A stretch of 64,000 nt of DNA from positions 496,001-560,000 of the forward strand of contig CAVVGE010000001.1 of NCBI GenBank assembly GCA_963747735.1, written 5' to 3'. This document shows positions 27,127 through 35,985 of the stretch, in pieces; the first letter of the stretch is position 1; each line of letters opens with the position of its first letter. The notes beneath the pieces are model-generated. The model did not search any database, was not told the origin of the DNA, and worked only from the letters and a program-made list of their open reading frames with translations. Origin of the DNA: AP-15 sp963747735 (GTDB taxonomy: Bacteria > Pseudomonadota > Alphaproteobacteria > ATCC43930 > CGMCC-115725). Position numbers and translations under genes: made by a program.

Positions 27127-27711
27127 ATGGGCGACATTCGCGCGGTGTGCGTTTATTGCGGGTCGTCGGGGAGGGTGGCGGCAGCCTATCGCGCGGCGGC
27201 GGGCGAGCTGGGCAAGGGGCTCGCCGAGGCCGGCATCGAGGTGGTGTTCGGCGGCGGGCGGGTCGGGCTGATGGGGCTCCTGGCCGATGCGGCGCTCGCC
27301 GCCGGCGGGCGGGTGACCGGCATTATTCCGCAGCGGCTGCGCGATGCAGAGCTGGCGCACGACAGGCTCAGCGAGCTTCTCGTCGTCGCCGACATGCACG
27401 AGCGCAAGCGCGCGATGGCCGAGCGGGCGGACGCCTTTGCCGTGCTGCCGGGCGGCATCGGCACCCTTGACGAGATGTTCGAGATGCTGAGCTGGAAGCA
27501 GCTCGGATTGCACCGGAAGCCGATCTTTCTGGTCGATGTCGAAGGCTATTGGGCGCCGCTGCGCGCGCTCCTCGGCCATATCGTCGAGCACGGCTTCGCC
27601 CGGCCGCCGACCCTCGACCTCATGCGCGTCGTCCCCGATGTGGCCGGGCTGATGGCGGCGCTCGCGCAAACCCCGGCGCCGGCGTCCCCGGTCGACAGCG
27701 GCAATCTGTGA
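27127..27711 (+). CDS. LOG family (TIGR00730) nucleoside-5'-monophosphate phosphoribohydrolase
   Basis: A 194-residue Rossmann-fold protein with the signature PGGIGTLDEMFE and the upstream VFGGGRVGLMG phosphate loop. HERKRAMAERAD is also typical. LOG proteins release free bases from cytokinin nucleotides or from AMP. Many bacterial copies probably serve general nucleotide turnover, so cytokinin production is possible but not shown. It is divergent from the giant repeat gene across a 184-base gap. Confidence 0.9.
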   Translation: MGDIRAVCVYCGSSGRVAAAYRAAAGELGKGLAEAGIEVVFGGGRVGLMGLLADAALAAGGRVTGIIPQRLRDAELAHDRLSELLVVADMHERKRAMAERADAFAVLPGGIGTLDEMFEMLSWKQLGLHRKPIFLVDVEGYWAPLRALLGHIVEHGFARPPTLDLMRVVPDVAGLMAALAQTPAPASPVDSGNL

Positions 27712-27788
27712 GGGGATCGCGCCGAGCGCAGAAGAGCGCATAATTTTTCGGCCCGCCGCGCGCGTTTTGACCCCGTGGCGCGCGACGA

Positions 27789-29126
27789 TCAAGCGCCGCG
27801 GTTTTTGAAAAAACGGTTTGGCGGGCGCGGCAGCCCGAGGTTCTCGCGCAGGGTTTTGCCCTCGTATTCGGTGCGGAAGAGGCCGCGGCGCTGCAGCTCG
27901 GGGACGACCTTGTCGACAAAATCGTCGAGCCCGCCGGGGACCCACGGAAACATGATGTTAAAGCCGTCGCAGGCGCGGCCTTCGAGCCATTCCTGCATCT
28001 CGTCGGCGATCATCGCGGGGGTGCCGACCATGGCGAGGCCGCCATAGCTGCCGGCGATGCGCGCCAATTCGCCAACGGTCAGGTTGTCGCGGCGGGCGCG
28101 AGCGATGACGCGTTCCCGCCCGCTTTTGCTCGCGTTCAATTCGGGGATGTCGGGCAACGGCCCGTCGAGGTCGAAGCCCGAGGCGTCGTGACCGAGCGCG
28201 ATCGAGAGCGAGGCAAGGCCGCTGTCGGGATGGACGAGGCTGTCGAGAAGGCCACGCTTGTCGCGCGCCTCGGCCGCGCTGTCGCCGACGACGGCAAGGG
28301 CGCCGGGCATGATCTTCATCAATTCGGGGTCGCGGCCGAGCCGTTCCATGCGTCCCTTGACGTCGGCGTAAAAGCCCTGAGCGTCGGCGAGGCGCCCGCC
28401 GCTGGCAAAAATCACCTCGGCGGTCTCGGCGGCGAGCTGGCGCCCGGCGTCGGAAGCGCCGGCCTGGACGATGACCGGCCAGCCCTGGACCGGCCGCGCG
28501 ATGTTCAAGGGGCCGCGCACCGAGAGGAACTCGCCCTTGTGGTCGAGCACGTGCAGCCGCTCGGGGTCGAAATAGACGCCGGCCTCAACGTCGCGGACAA
28601 AGGCGTCGTCGGCCCAGCTGTCCCACAGCCCGGTCACGACATCGAAGAATTCGCGCGCGCGGCGATAGCGCTCGCCATGCTCCATATGCCCGGTCAGGCC
28701 GAAATTGAGCGCCGTATCGGGGTTTGAGGTGGTGACGAGGTTCCACGCCGCGCGGCCATTGCTGATGTGGTCGAGCGAGGCAAAGCGCCGCGCGATCAGG
28801 TAGGGCGGCTCGAAGGTGGTGGAGGCGGTGGCGATCAGCCCCAGATGCTCGGTCACCATCGCCAAGGCCGGCAGCAGGGTCAGCGGGTCGAACGAGGTGA
28901 CCGTGGCGCTGCGCTTCAACGCCGCCATCGGCATGTTCAAGACACCCAGATGGTCGGCCATAAAAAACGCGTCGAACCGCCCCCGCTCCAAGGTCTGCGC
29001 AAACCGCACCAGGTGCTGGAGGTTGAAGTTGGCGTCCGGCCAGGCGCCGGGATAGCGCCACCACGCCGTATGGATGCCGACCGGGCGCATAAACGCCCCC
29101 AGATGCAATTGCCTCGTGGCGGTCAC
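27789..29126 (-). CDS. NtaA/DmoA/SnaA-family FMN-dependent monooxygenase
   Basis: A 445-residue luciferase-like monooxygenase. Family marks: LGAFMRPVGIHTAWWRYPGA, FDAFFMADHLGVL, FEPPYLIARRFASLDHISNGRAAWNLVT and VQAGASDAGRQLAAETAEVIF. The length and these motifs fit nitrilotriacetate, dimethyl-sulfide and alkanesulfonate-type monooxygenases, which use FMNH2 from a separate reductase. The start is GTG at 29126. The substrate is not predictable; no reductase gene is adjacent. Confidence 0.88.
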   Translation of the reverse strand: MTATRQLHLGAFMRPVGIHTAWWRYPGAWPDANFNLQHLVRFAQTLERGRFDAFFMADHLGVLNMPMAALKRSATVTSFDPLTLLPALAMVTEHLGLIATASTTFEPPYLIARRFASLDHISNGRAAWNLVTTSNPDTALNFGLTGHMEHGERYRRAREFFDVVTGLWDSWADDAFVRDVEAGVYFDPERLHVLDHKGEFLSVRGPLNIARPVQGWPVIVQAGASDAGRQLAAETAEVIFASGGRLADAQGFYADVKGRMERLGRDPELMKIMPGALAVVGDSAAEARDKRGLLDSLVHPDSGLASLSIALGHDASGFDLDGPLPDIPELNASKSGRERVIARARRDNLTVGELARIAGSYGGLAMVGTPAMIADEMQEWLEGRACDGFNIMFPWVPGGLDDFVDKVVPELQRRGLFRTEYEGKTLRENLGLPRPPNRFFKNRGA

Positions 29127-29202
29127 TCTCAGCGCCCCGCTAGCTATAACGCGAGCTTAACTAGTGCTTAGATGCATTCAGATGATTCAACTCCATTGCC
29201 CT

Positions 29203-29279
29203 GTAGGATGGGTTGAGCGCAGCGAAACCCATCGGCTGCGGTGGTTGCGATGGGTTTCGCGATGCTCAACCCATCCTAC
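29203..29279. repeat. Large palindromic repeat element (two nested arms)
   Basis: Outer arms GTAGGATGGGTTGAGC (29203-29218) and GCTCAACCCATCCTAC (29264-29279) are exact complements. Inner arms GCGAAACCCATC (29222-29233) and GATGGGTTTCGC (29249-29260) are also exact. This 77-base element belongs to a dispersed family found in many proteobacteria. It lies just upstream of the higB remnant and could fold into a long hairpin. Confidence 0.85.
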
Positions 29280-29365
29280 GGCTCCTTGCTGCTGAATCAG
29301 GTGATTGCGTCTGAACACTAGCACAGGCTCGGGCCATTCGGTAGAGCGGGTCCGATGTCCGATAG

Positions 29366-29450
29366 CCTTATTGGCGGATCGTGTTCGAGCTCGAGGATGA
29401 CGACGCGACCAATGTTGACCTCGTCGATTACCCACTGACCCCCGAAAAAG
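29366..29450 (+). pseudogene. Remnant of a HigB/RelE-type toxin gene (C-terminal end)
   Basis: The frame leading into higA reads YWRIVFELEDDDATNVDLVDY. This resembles the C-terminal strand of HigB toxins (usual form 'YRICFxWxxxxxxDVEIVDYH'). A stop at 29363-29365 precedes it, and no toxin N-terminus is found further upstream, where the palindromic repeat lies. HigB normally has about 92 residues, so only a quarter remains. This is inferred from a short stretch. Confidence 0.5.
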
Positions 29451-29460
29451 GAGGTAGCGG

Positions 29461-29760
29461 ATGGAGATGCACGATCCGGCCCACCCCGGCGAGATCGTCC
29501 GGGAAGAGTGCCTGAAGCCTCTCGGACTCACCGTGACTGCGGCAGCGGAAGCTCTCGGCGTCACGCGCAAGGCGCTGTCCGATTTGTTGAACGGACATTA
29601 TGGGGTCTCGCCAGAGATGGCGATCCGGTTGGAAAAGGTGTTCGGCAGCACGGCCGATACCTGGCTGCGAACGCAGGTGCAGCGCGACTTATGGGAAGCG
29701 CGCCAGCACGCCGACACGATCAGGGTCAACCGGCGCTTTGCGGCGGCAGAGATCGGTTAG
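29461..29760 (+). CDS. higA: HigA-family antitoxin, helix-turn-helix
   Basis: A 99-residue HigA protein. HPGEIVREECLKPLGLT is the family start, VTAAAEALGVTRKALSDLLNG is the helix-turn-helix, and the end is RLEKVFGSTADTWLRTQ. AAGGAGGT sits six bases before the ATG. HigA normally neutralises HigB and represses the operon. Here the toxin is reduced to a fragment, so this is probably an orphan antitoxin or a solitary regulator. Confidence 0.9.
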   Translation: MEMHDPAHPGEIVREECLKPLGLTVTAAAEALGVTRKALSDLLNGHYGVSPEMAIRLEKVFGSTADTWLRTQVQRDLWEARQHADTIRVNRRFAAAEIG

Positions 29761-29785
29761 CCCCGCCCGCGGCCCCTCACCCCAG

Positions 29786-29811
29786 CCCTCTCCCCGCGGG
29801 CGGGGAGAGGG
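29786..29811. repeat. Interspersed hairpin repeat, second copy
   Basis: CCCTCTCCCCGC (29786-29797) pairs with GCGGGGAGAGGG (29800-29811), preceded by GGCCCCTCACC. Same family as the element near 20735. It sits between the convergent higA and D-aminoacylase genes and may serve as a terminator hairpin for both. Confidence 0.75.
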
Positions 29812-29861
29812 AGGAAACGAGGAAGCGAGGAAGCGAAAGGGCGAGGGCCTGCCGCCGCCAG

Positions 29862-31622
29862 CTACGCCCGGGCACCCTGGTAGAGCGGGCCGCGGATGAT
29901 CTGGCCGGGGAGTGCGTCGGTCAATTGGCCGTGGTCGAGCAAGACTTGGCCGTTGACGACGACGTGGTCGATGCCGACCGCCTCGCGCTTGACCTGGACG
30001 CCACCCGCCGGCATCGAGGCGACTGGCTCGCGGGGCTTGGAGGCGATCGTGTCGGGATCGAAGATCGTGATGTCGGCGACCTTGCCGGCGGCGATAAAGC
30101 CGCGATCGGTAATGTCGTGCATCAGCGCGGTCTTGCCGGTCAGCCGATAGACCGCCTCTTCGAGCGTCATCACCTGCTCTTCGCGCACCCAATGGCCCAA
30201 GAGGTTGGTGCTGGTCTCGTGCCGGTCGGCGGTGTGCGGCCGGCCGCCGCCGTCGCTGGTGCCGATCACGGTGAATTGCGAGCCGAGGATGTGCTTCTGC
30301 GTCTTCGGATCATGGTTGCGGTCGATCGCCTGAAAGCAGGTCTGCAAATCCTCGTCGAGCGACAGATCGAGGAAGGCGTCCATGATGCCCTTGTTCTGAT
30401 CCTTGGCGATCTGCTCGACGCTCTTGCCCTCGAGGTGCCGGTTCTGCCCCTTGGTCGTCATAAACACCTCGACAAGGTCCCAGCGCCGGTTGAACAGGCC
30501 GCGGCCGCGGCCGCGCCGATCGGTCATCCCACCTTCCTGAGCGACCGTGCCCTCGACCGCCTCGGCCGACATCGCCTGGCGGATCTCCGGGTGCCGGAAC
30601 GCGCGCATCCGTTCCTCATAGGGCAGCGCCATGACCTTGTCCCAGGTCGGCATGCCGCGGAAGAAGCCCTCGGGATGGGTGATGTCCTCGTCCTGCGGCA
30701 CATTGAGGCCGCGCTGCAGGTCAAAGATCGCACCGGCGACGGTCGAGAGGCACGAGCCGTAGCAGCGGGCACCGCTCTTGAACCCGTCTTCGAGCCATTT
30801 CAGGTGCTCGACCCATTCATCGGGGTTGCCGATCGGATCCGACATCAAGTTGTAGATCGACGGCCGCCCGGTGCGCGCCGCGAGCTCGCGGGCGACCTGC
30901 CGGGTCTGCTTGGTGCCGCCCGGGGCGCCGCCAGCGACCTGGAACACGCCGGTGCCGAGCTCGCCGAGCACGCTCGCCAGCGCCCAGCGCTCCTCGTCAT
31001 TGCCGACGCCGGCCGGGTCGCCGCGATCCTTGGGTGCCGTCGAAAAGCCGAGCGCCCCTTCGTGCATCGCCTCGCGGATCAGCCGCTGCATCGCCGCCAT
31101 TTCTTCCGGCGTCGCCTGCCGCTCGGAGGCGGCCTCGCCCATCACATAGCGGCGGATGCCCGAATGGCCGACCAAGGTGCCGACGTTGATGCCGCGCTTC
31201 CTGCCGAGCGCGTTCAGATAGTCGCCGACCGATTCCCAGGTCACATCGACCCCGGCCTTCAGCACCGGCAGCGGGATCTGCTCCGCATCGGAGAAGAATT
31301 CGAGATACCACTCGGCGTCGCCGGGCCGCACCGGGGCGATGACCTGCCCGCACTGGCCGACAACGACCGTGGTGTGGCCGTTGTGCACCCACGAGCCGCA
31401 ATAGGGGTCCCACACGGCCTGCGGGTCGAAATGGGTGTGGTGGTCGATAAAGCCCGGCGCCACGACGCGGCCCGCGGCGTCGATCGTGCGCTCGGCAGCG
31501 GCACCCGCGTATTTGCCGACACCGACGATCTTGCCGTCCTTGACCGCGACATCGGCGTGAAAAGCGGGCTCGCCCGAACCGTCCACGACGCGGCCGTTCT
31601 TGATCAAGAGATCATACGCCAT
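29862..31622 (-). CDS. N-acyl-D-amino-acid deacylase-type amidohydrolase
   Basis: A 586-residue amidohydrolase_3 protein. The metal-binding HxH is in APGFIDHHTHFDPQ; later ligands lie in LVGHSGIRRYVMG and GTSDGGGRPH (Asp). The N-terminal (YDLLIKNGRVVDGSGEP) and C-terminal strands (ADITIFDPDTI, VDHVVVNG-like) form the composite beta domain. D-aminoacylases are usually 480-580 residues, so it is at the long end. It hydrolyses N-acyl bonds or cyclic ureides; the substrate is uncertain. The ATG at 31622 begins MAYDLLIKNGR. Confidence 0.85.
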   Translation of the reverse strand: MAYDLLIKNGRVVDGSGEPAFHADVAVKDGKIVGVGKYAGAAAERTIDAAGRVVAPGFIDHHTHFDPQAVWDPYCGSWVHNGHTTVVVGQCGQVIAPVRPGDAEWYLEFFSDAEQIPLPVLKAGVDVTWESVGDYLNALGRKRGINVGTLVGHSGIRRYVMGEAASERQATPEEMAAMQRLIREAMHEGALGFSTAPKDRGDPAGVGNDEERWALASVLGELGTGVFQVAGGAPGGTKQTRQVARELAARTGRPSIYNLMSDPIGNPDEWVEHLKWLEDGFKSGARCYGSCLSTVAGAIFDLQRGLNVPQDEDITHPEGFFRGMPTWDKVMALPYEERMRAFRHPEIRQAMSAEAVEGTVAQEGGMTDRRGRGRGLFNRRWDLVEVFMTTKGQNRHLEGKSVEQIAKDQNKGIMDAFLDLSLDEDLQTCFQAIDRNHDPKTQKHILGSQFTVIGTSDGGGRPHTADRHETSTNLLGHWVREEQVMTLEEAVYRLTGKTALMHDITDRGFIAAGKVADITIFDPDTIASKPREPVASMPAGGVQVKREAVGIDHVVVNGQVLLDHGQLTDALPGQIIRGPLYQGARA

Positions 31623-31796
31623 GATTTTTCTCCTTGCTGCCGCCGCGCCCCTCGACCCGAGAGCGGTAGCTGTTTCCTCCGAAGCGGCGCCCGAACGCGC
31701 CCATTCGCATGCTGCGGCTAAAGGCTACGCCCCGATCAACGAGGCGGCAACAATTTCGCGCGCTCGTCAGCGGAAATATTCGAGATGAGCCAAGGT

Positions 31797-31813
31797 AATT
31801 CATATTATGAATT
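31797..31813. promoter_or_regulatory. Perfect 17-bp AT-rich palindrome, possible operator
   Basis: AATTCATATTATGAATT is a perfect dyad (8+1+8). It lies about 175 bases upstream of the D-aminoacylase start in a 238-base gap where AT-rich dyads are rare. The form suits a dimeric repressor, but no regulator gene is adjacent. Confidence 0.35.
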
Positions 31814-31830
31814 CGATGCATCTCTCGTTC

Positions 31831-31857
31831 GTGGCCGGCCTTGTGCCGGCCATCCAC
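31831..31857. repeat. Short GC-rich inverted repeat
   Basis: GTGGCCGGC and GCCGGCCATCCAC form an imperfect stem around TTGT just downstream of the GIY-YIG remnant. Similar 'GGCCGGCACAAGGCCGGCC' elements are dispersed in alphaproteobacteria. It could end transcription. Confidence 0.5.
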
Positions 31858-31860
31858 GAC

Positions 31861-32146
31861 TTAAGGCAGCCGATCGAAACGATCCTCCCAATCCGGATCC
31901 TGGCCATGAATTAGCCGGACCTTCCACGCTCGCGGCCAGTGCTTGATGTTTTGTTCGCGCTGTCTCGCGGCAAGCATGCCGTCGTGCTCCTCGACATAGA
32001 CGAACATCTTCAATCCATGCTTTTTGGTGAAGCCGGCGACAAGCCCGGCGCGATGCTCCCATGCTCGCCGCGCCAGATTATCGGTCACGCCGGTGTCGAG
32101 CGTGCCGTTGCGGCGGTTTGTCATCATCGTAGACCCAGCCGGGCAT
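31861..32146 (-). pseudogene. GIY-YIG nuclease superfamily protein, frameshifted
   Basis: ATG 32146 opens MPGWVY, the usual start of these roughly 95-residue UPF0213-like proteins. After VY the frame shifts by one base near 32125-32130, and the rest (MMTNRRNGTL... ARRAWEHRAGLVAGFTKKH) continues in another frame to 31861. The YIG half of the motif reads LDTGVT where LYIGVT or LYTGVT is expected, so a motif tyrosine is lost as well. Downstream conserved parts (REQNIKHWPRAWKVRLI) are intact. Probably inactive. Confidence 0.75.
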
Positions 32147-32229
32147 CGTCAGTTTCCCCGGGAGCAAGGCGCGGATGGTCGGCACGAGGCCACGGCTGTC
32201 CGGTACATTTTTTGCCGTACAAGGCATCA

Positions 32230-32410
32230 AGCTCGCACGGTTCAGCAGCAACGCTGCGTTGGGCTGACCAACGGCGAACTGCTGCGCCGCGCCGCTGCGG
32301 ATGGGTTCGAAACCTTCGTCGCCGCCGGCCGGAACCTGCAATTCCAGCAGAACCTCCGTGGCTCCAAATCGTGCGAGAAAGCTGATCGACGGGGGTTCGA
32401 CGACCGTTGA
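32230..32410 (+). pseudogene. Remnant of a DUF5615 PIN-like protein gene
   Basis: The stretch GLTNGELLRRAAADGFETF followed by AAGRNLQFQQNLRG closely follows DUF5615 PIN-like proteins (usual 'GLSNGELL...GRNLQYQQNL'). The N-terminal DENLP block is absent. The last third appears only in a second frame (VAPNRARKLIDG...). The region 32150-32550 therefore holds a decayed gene, often part of a toxin-antitoxin pair. No antitoxin is seen beside it. Confidence 0.6.
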
Positions 32411-32550
32411 GGACGCCGCTGGTTTGCCGCCGTTGGCCGCAGCAAATATCGCGGCCCATCGATGCGCCCAGAACCTCGCAGCTGCGCGTCCTGATCTCCT
32501 GGTGGGCTTTTACGCTCGAAACGATGAAGCGGAGACCCTTTGAACGCAGG

Positions 32551-32793
32551 TCAATGAGTGCCGGCGGGGCAGAAGCGGATGTCGTCGCGCTCGTTTTCGT
32601 AGTCGTCCATCGCCTGATGCAACACGTTGTCTGCCGGCAATGCCTTCAGCGCCTGGGTGATCTTCTTGAGCGTCGGGTCGTCATAGGCGACCAGCTTTGG
32701 GCATTGGCACGCGGTCTGGGCTGCGCTGCTGCACCCGCTCACAGCCAAAATCACGGCGAACCCCGCCGCCGCCGCACCCGACTTGACCGCCAT
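32551..32793 (-). CDS. Small predicted lipoprotein
   Basis: An 80-residue protein. MAVKSGAAAAGFAVILAVSGC is a lipoprotein signal with lipobox AVSGC, and the mature part begins CSSAAQTACQCPKLVAYD. The tail ALPADNVLHQAMDDYENERDD resembles outer-membrane spanin (Rz1-like) proteins of some alphaproteobacterial phages, but no other phage gene is near. I chose the ATG at 32793 because the signal begins there. Function not known. Confidence 0.55.
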   Translation of the reverse strand: MAVKSGAAAAGFAVILAVSGCSSAAQTACQCPKLVAYDDPTLKKITQALKALPADNVLHQAMDDYENERDDIRFCPAGTH

Positions 32794-32893
32794 CCGACCC
32801 CCCGCCCCGGCCCCCGCCTTGCCGCACGATGCCGAGCGCCGCGGCGGCAATCAAGCCGGATCGGACGCGATCTTTCGCCACGCTTTGGCCGGG

Positions 32894-34072
32894 CTATTCC
32901 GCTGCGCTGCGTTGCGGCGCGGGCGCCTGCGCCGCCGCGTGGCGATCGATCTCCTTTTGAATCGCGGCACTCGCCTGCCCGGTGAAATCGACATGGTGGC
33001 TGGTGGCGAAATCGTAGCTGCCGCGCAGCAGCTCCCGGCTCTTCTGGAAATGCGGGTGCACAAACCGCGCCATCAGCTCGTAATGCTTTTTGGTCGCCGC
33101 CCAATCGGCCCAGTTCTGCGCTAATTCGCACAGCACGCCAAACCCGCCCGAGCCTTGGACCAGCCGGTCCACATATTGGATCGCGTCGTCGGGCGTGCCG
33201 ATGCAGGCGGTGCCGCTTTCGACCAGCCATTCGACCGGGTCGCCGACATCGGGCGGGATGATCGGGAACGTCGCGACATCGCGGAAATAATTGGCGAAGG
33301 CCTGCACGCCGAACTGCATATTCTGCCGCGCCTCGTCGCGGGTCTCGGCGATGTGGAAGAGGCCGACGACACGCCAATTCTTACGGTCGGGAACATGGCC
33401 GTTGGCGCGCGCGGTCTCCTCATAGAGACCCCAGTTGGCGGTGTGCCGCTCCATCGCCATCGGGCTGGTGCCGCCGATCGACAGCATGCCGGCGCCGTAT
33501 TTGCCGGACAACAGCGACCCCGACGGCGAGCGCGCCGCCGCCACCGCCAATTCCATCGTCGGCCTCGTATAGGGGCGCAGCTGCAATTGCGCCCCGGTCA
33601 AGTTGAACCAGCCGGTCTTCTTGGTGACGGTCTCGCCACGCAACAGCCGGACGATCACGTCGAACGATTCGTTCATCATTTGCCGCTGGTCGCCCGGGTC
33701 GATGCCGATCTTCAGCGCGTCATGAACGAGGGCGCCAGGACCGACCCCCAGCATCGCCCGCCCGCGGGTCATATGGTCGAGCTGGACCATACGGTCGGCC
33801 AGCATGAATGGGTTGTGGTACGGCAATGACACGACGCCGGTGCCGAGCCGGATGTGCCGCGTGCGCTGCGCCGCGGCGGCAATGAACATCTCGGGGCAGG
33901 CGATCAATTCGAACCCGCCGGAATGGTGCTCGCCGATCCACGCCTCGTGGTAGTTGAGCCGGTCGAGATGCTCCAACAGCTCGAGATCGCGCTCGATCGA
34001 CAGCGTCGGGTTCTCGTCGTGATTGTGAAACGGCGCCAGGAAAATGCCGCTCTTCAGATAGAGATCGTCCAT
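32894..34072 (-). CDS. LLM-class flavin-dependent oxidoreductase
   Basis: A 392-residue luciferase-like protein. Motifs: EAWIGEHHSGGFE, LGTGVVSLPYHNPFMLADRMVQLDHMTRGR and MLGVGPGALVHDALKIGI. It resembles limonene/alkane-type monooxygenases that use reduced flavin. GGAGG precedes the ATG at 34072. The frame to 34276 is a non-coding extension. It lies downstream of the acyl-CoA ligase on the same strand, which suggests degradation of an acyl or aromatic substrate. Confidence 0.87.
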   Translation of the reverse strand: MDDLYLKSGIFLAPFHNHDENPTLSIERDLELLEHLDRLNYHEAWIGEHHSGGFELIACPEMFIAAAAQRTRHIRLGTGVVSLPYHNPFMLADRMVQLDHMTRGRAMLGVGPGALVHDALKIGIDPGDQRQMMNESFDVIVRLLRGETVTKKTGWFNLTGAQLQLRPYTRPTMELAVAAARSPSGSLLSGKYGAGMLSIGGTSPMAMERHTANWGLYEETARANGHVPDRKNWRVVGLFHIAETRDEARQNMQFGVQAFANYFRDVATFPIIPPDVGDPVEWLVESGTACIGTPDDAIQYVDRLVQGSGGFGVLCELAQNWADWAATKKHYELMARFVHPHFQKSRELLRGSYDFATSHHVDFTGQASAAIQKEIDRHAAAQAPAPQRSAAE

Positions 34073-34248
34073 GCCGAATCCTCCGGCGAAATGCCTGTTG
34101 CGGCGGATCGTCGATGATCGCATCCACCGCCGCAAGCGGAATCCCGGCATGACGGATGTCGGCTTCTGTGTCGCGGGCCGGCCCTGGCGCGCTGCCGCAG
34201 CCGGCCCCGGATGCCGACGGATGCCGCGATCGTGCCGGCGCGTCGCGG

Positions 34249-35880
34249 CTACCGGGCGGCCGGCGGCCCGGCGCAAAACATTTCACGCAGCCGGGTCTTC
34301 ATTATCTTGCCGGTGGCGGTGTGCGGCATCTCGTCGATCATAACGACCTCGTCCGGCAACATCCATTTCGGGAATTGGCGAGCGAGGAGGGCAATCAATG
34401 CCGCACGCTCGGGGTGGCAGCCCGGCTGCGGCGTGACGATCAGCAAGGGCCGCTCGCCCCAGCGCGGGTCGGGCACGGCGATGACCGCGGCTTCGGCCAC
34501 GTCTTGATGGGCGACCGCGGCGTTTTCGAGCTCGATCGAGCTGATCCATTCGCCGCCCGATTTGATCACGTCCTTGCGGCGGTCGGTGATCTGGAGATAG
34601 CCGTCGGGATCGATCGTCGCGACATCGCCGGTGTGAAACCAACCGTCGGGCTCGACGGCGGCGGCGCTGGCTTCCTCGTCGGCGAAGTAGCCGGCGACGA
34701 TCCAAGGCCCGCGCACCAGCAATTCGCCCATCGACCTGCCGTCATGCGGCTGGGCCCGGTCCGCATCGTCGACGATCTTCATCTCGACGCCGAAAACCGG
34801 CCGCCCTTGCATCGATTTGAGGGCGACCTGCGCCGGCCCCTCGAGGCCCCGGTGCTTCGCCTTGAACGCGGCGGTGGTGCCGAGCGGGCTCATCTCGGTC
34901 ATGCCCCAGCCCTGGCGCACATCGATGCCGTGGCGCGCAAATGCTTCGATCAGCGAGGGCGGCACCGCCGACCCGCCGGAAAGGACCCGCTCCAAGGTAG
35001 AGCAGCGCTTGCCCGACGCCGACAGATAGGCTTCGAAGCCGAGCCAGACCGTCGGCACGCCGAGGCTGTAGGTCACCGCCTCGCCCTCGAACAATTCGTA
35101 GAGGCTCTCGCCGTCGAGACGCGGGCCGGGCAGCACCAGCTTCGCCCCGTTCATCGGCACCGCATAGGGGATGCCCCAGCCGCAGGCATGAAACAGCGGC
35201 ACCACCGGGCAGACCACGTCACGAGCCGAGATCGAGATCGCGTCGGGAAGCGAGATCCCGAACGCATGCAGCAAGGTCGAACGGTGGCTGTAAAGGGCGC
35301 CTTTGGGCTTGCCGGTGGTGCCCGAGGTATAGCAGAGCGAGGCGGCGGTGCGCTCGTCGAATTCGGGCCAGGCGAAACCCGCTTCCTCGGCAGCGAGCAT
35401 GGTCTCGTAGGCGGGGAGCAGCGGCAAGGCGGTGTCGAGGCGGCCGCCCCCCTCGGTCAGCGGCACGATGCGGCAACCGGGCGGAAAGCGCGGCGCCAGC
35501 CGCTCGACGAGCGGCAGAAACGTCGTGTCGACAAAGAGCAGCCGATCGGCGGCGTGGTTGACGATATAGACGATCTGGTCGTCGAAAAGCCGCGGGTTGA
35601 TCGTATGGCAAACCGCGCCGATGCCGGAAATCGCGTAATAAAGCTCGACATGGCGAAACGTGTTCCAGGCCAGGGTGCCGACCCGGTCGCCAGGTTTGAT
35701 GCCGAGCCGCAGCAAGGCCCGCGCCAGCTGCCTCGCACGGGTTTCGGCCTCGGCGTAAGTGTAGCGATGGATCGGGCCTTCGACAGTCCGCGAGACGATT
35801 TCGCCGTCGCCGTGATAGGTCGCGGCATGGGTCAGGATCGACGAGATGAGGAGCGGCCGCTCCGACATCAGCCCCAGCAT
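34249..35880 (-). CDS. AMP-dependent acyl-CoA ligase
   Basis: A 543-residue ANL-family enzyme that activates a carboxylic acid with ATP and joins it to CoA. The AMP-binding P-loop is CYTSGTTGKPKGALYSH; QGWGMTEMSPLG, GWFHTGDVATID and DRRKDVIKSGGEWIS follow in order; the C-terminal lysine is in TATGKIMKTRLRE. The similarity is to medium- and long-chain fatty acid ligases. GGGAGGAAG is placed before the ATG at 35880. No transporter or oxidation genes adjoin. Confidence 0.9.
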   Translation of the reverse strand: MLGLMSERPLLISSILTHAATYHGDGEIVSRTVEGPIHRYTYAEAETRARQLARALLRLGIKPGDRVGTLAWNTFRHVELYYAISGIGAVCHTINPRLFDDQIVYIVNHAADRLLFVDTTFLPLVERLAPRFPPGCRIVPLTEGGGRLDTALPLLPAYETMLAAEEAGFAWPEFDERTAASLCYTSGTTGKPKGALYSHRSTLLHAFGISLPDAISISARDVVCPVVPLFHACGWGIPYAVPMNGAKLVLPGPRLDGESLYELFEGEAVTYSLGVPTVWLGFEAYLSASGKRCSTLERVLSGGSAVPPSLIEAFARHGIDVRQGWGMTEMSPLGTTAAFKAKHRGLEGPAQVALKSMQGRPVFGVEMKIVDDADRAQPHDGRSMGELLVRGPWIVAGYFADEEASAAAVEPDGWFHTGDVATIDPDGYLQITDRRKDVIKSGGEWISSIELENAAVAHQDVAEAAVIAVPDPRWGERPLLIVTPQPGCHPERAALIALLARQFPKWMLPDEVVMIDEMPHTATGKIMKTRLREMFCAGPPAAR

Positions 35881-35985
35881 CGCTTCCTCCCGATCGCCCA
35901 CTCCCACAATCGTTTTTGAAATAGAGCGCGACTGTCGCTCTTCGGCAAGGGGAGCGGCAGCCGGGCGCGGTTCTGCCGCGCTAGC

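Noticed and set aside
32551..32793. Small lipoprotein considered as evidence of a prophage (o-spanin)
   Set aside because: No i-spanin, endolysin or structural phage gene is adjacent, and the similarity is short.
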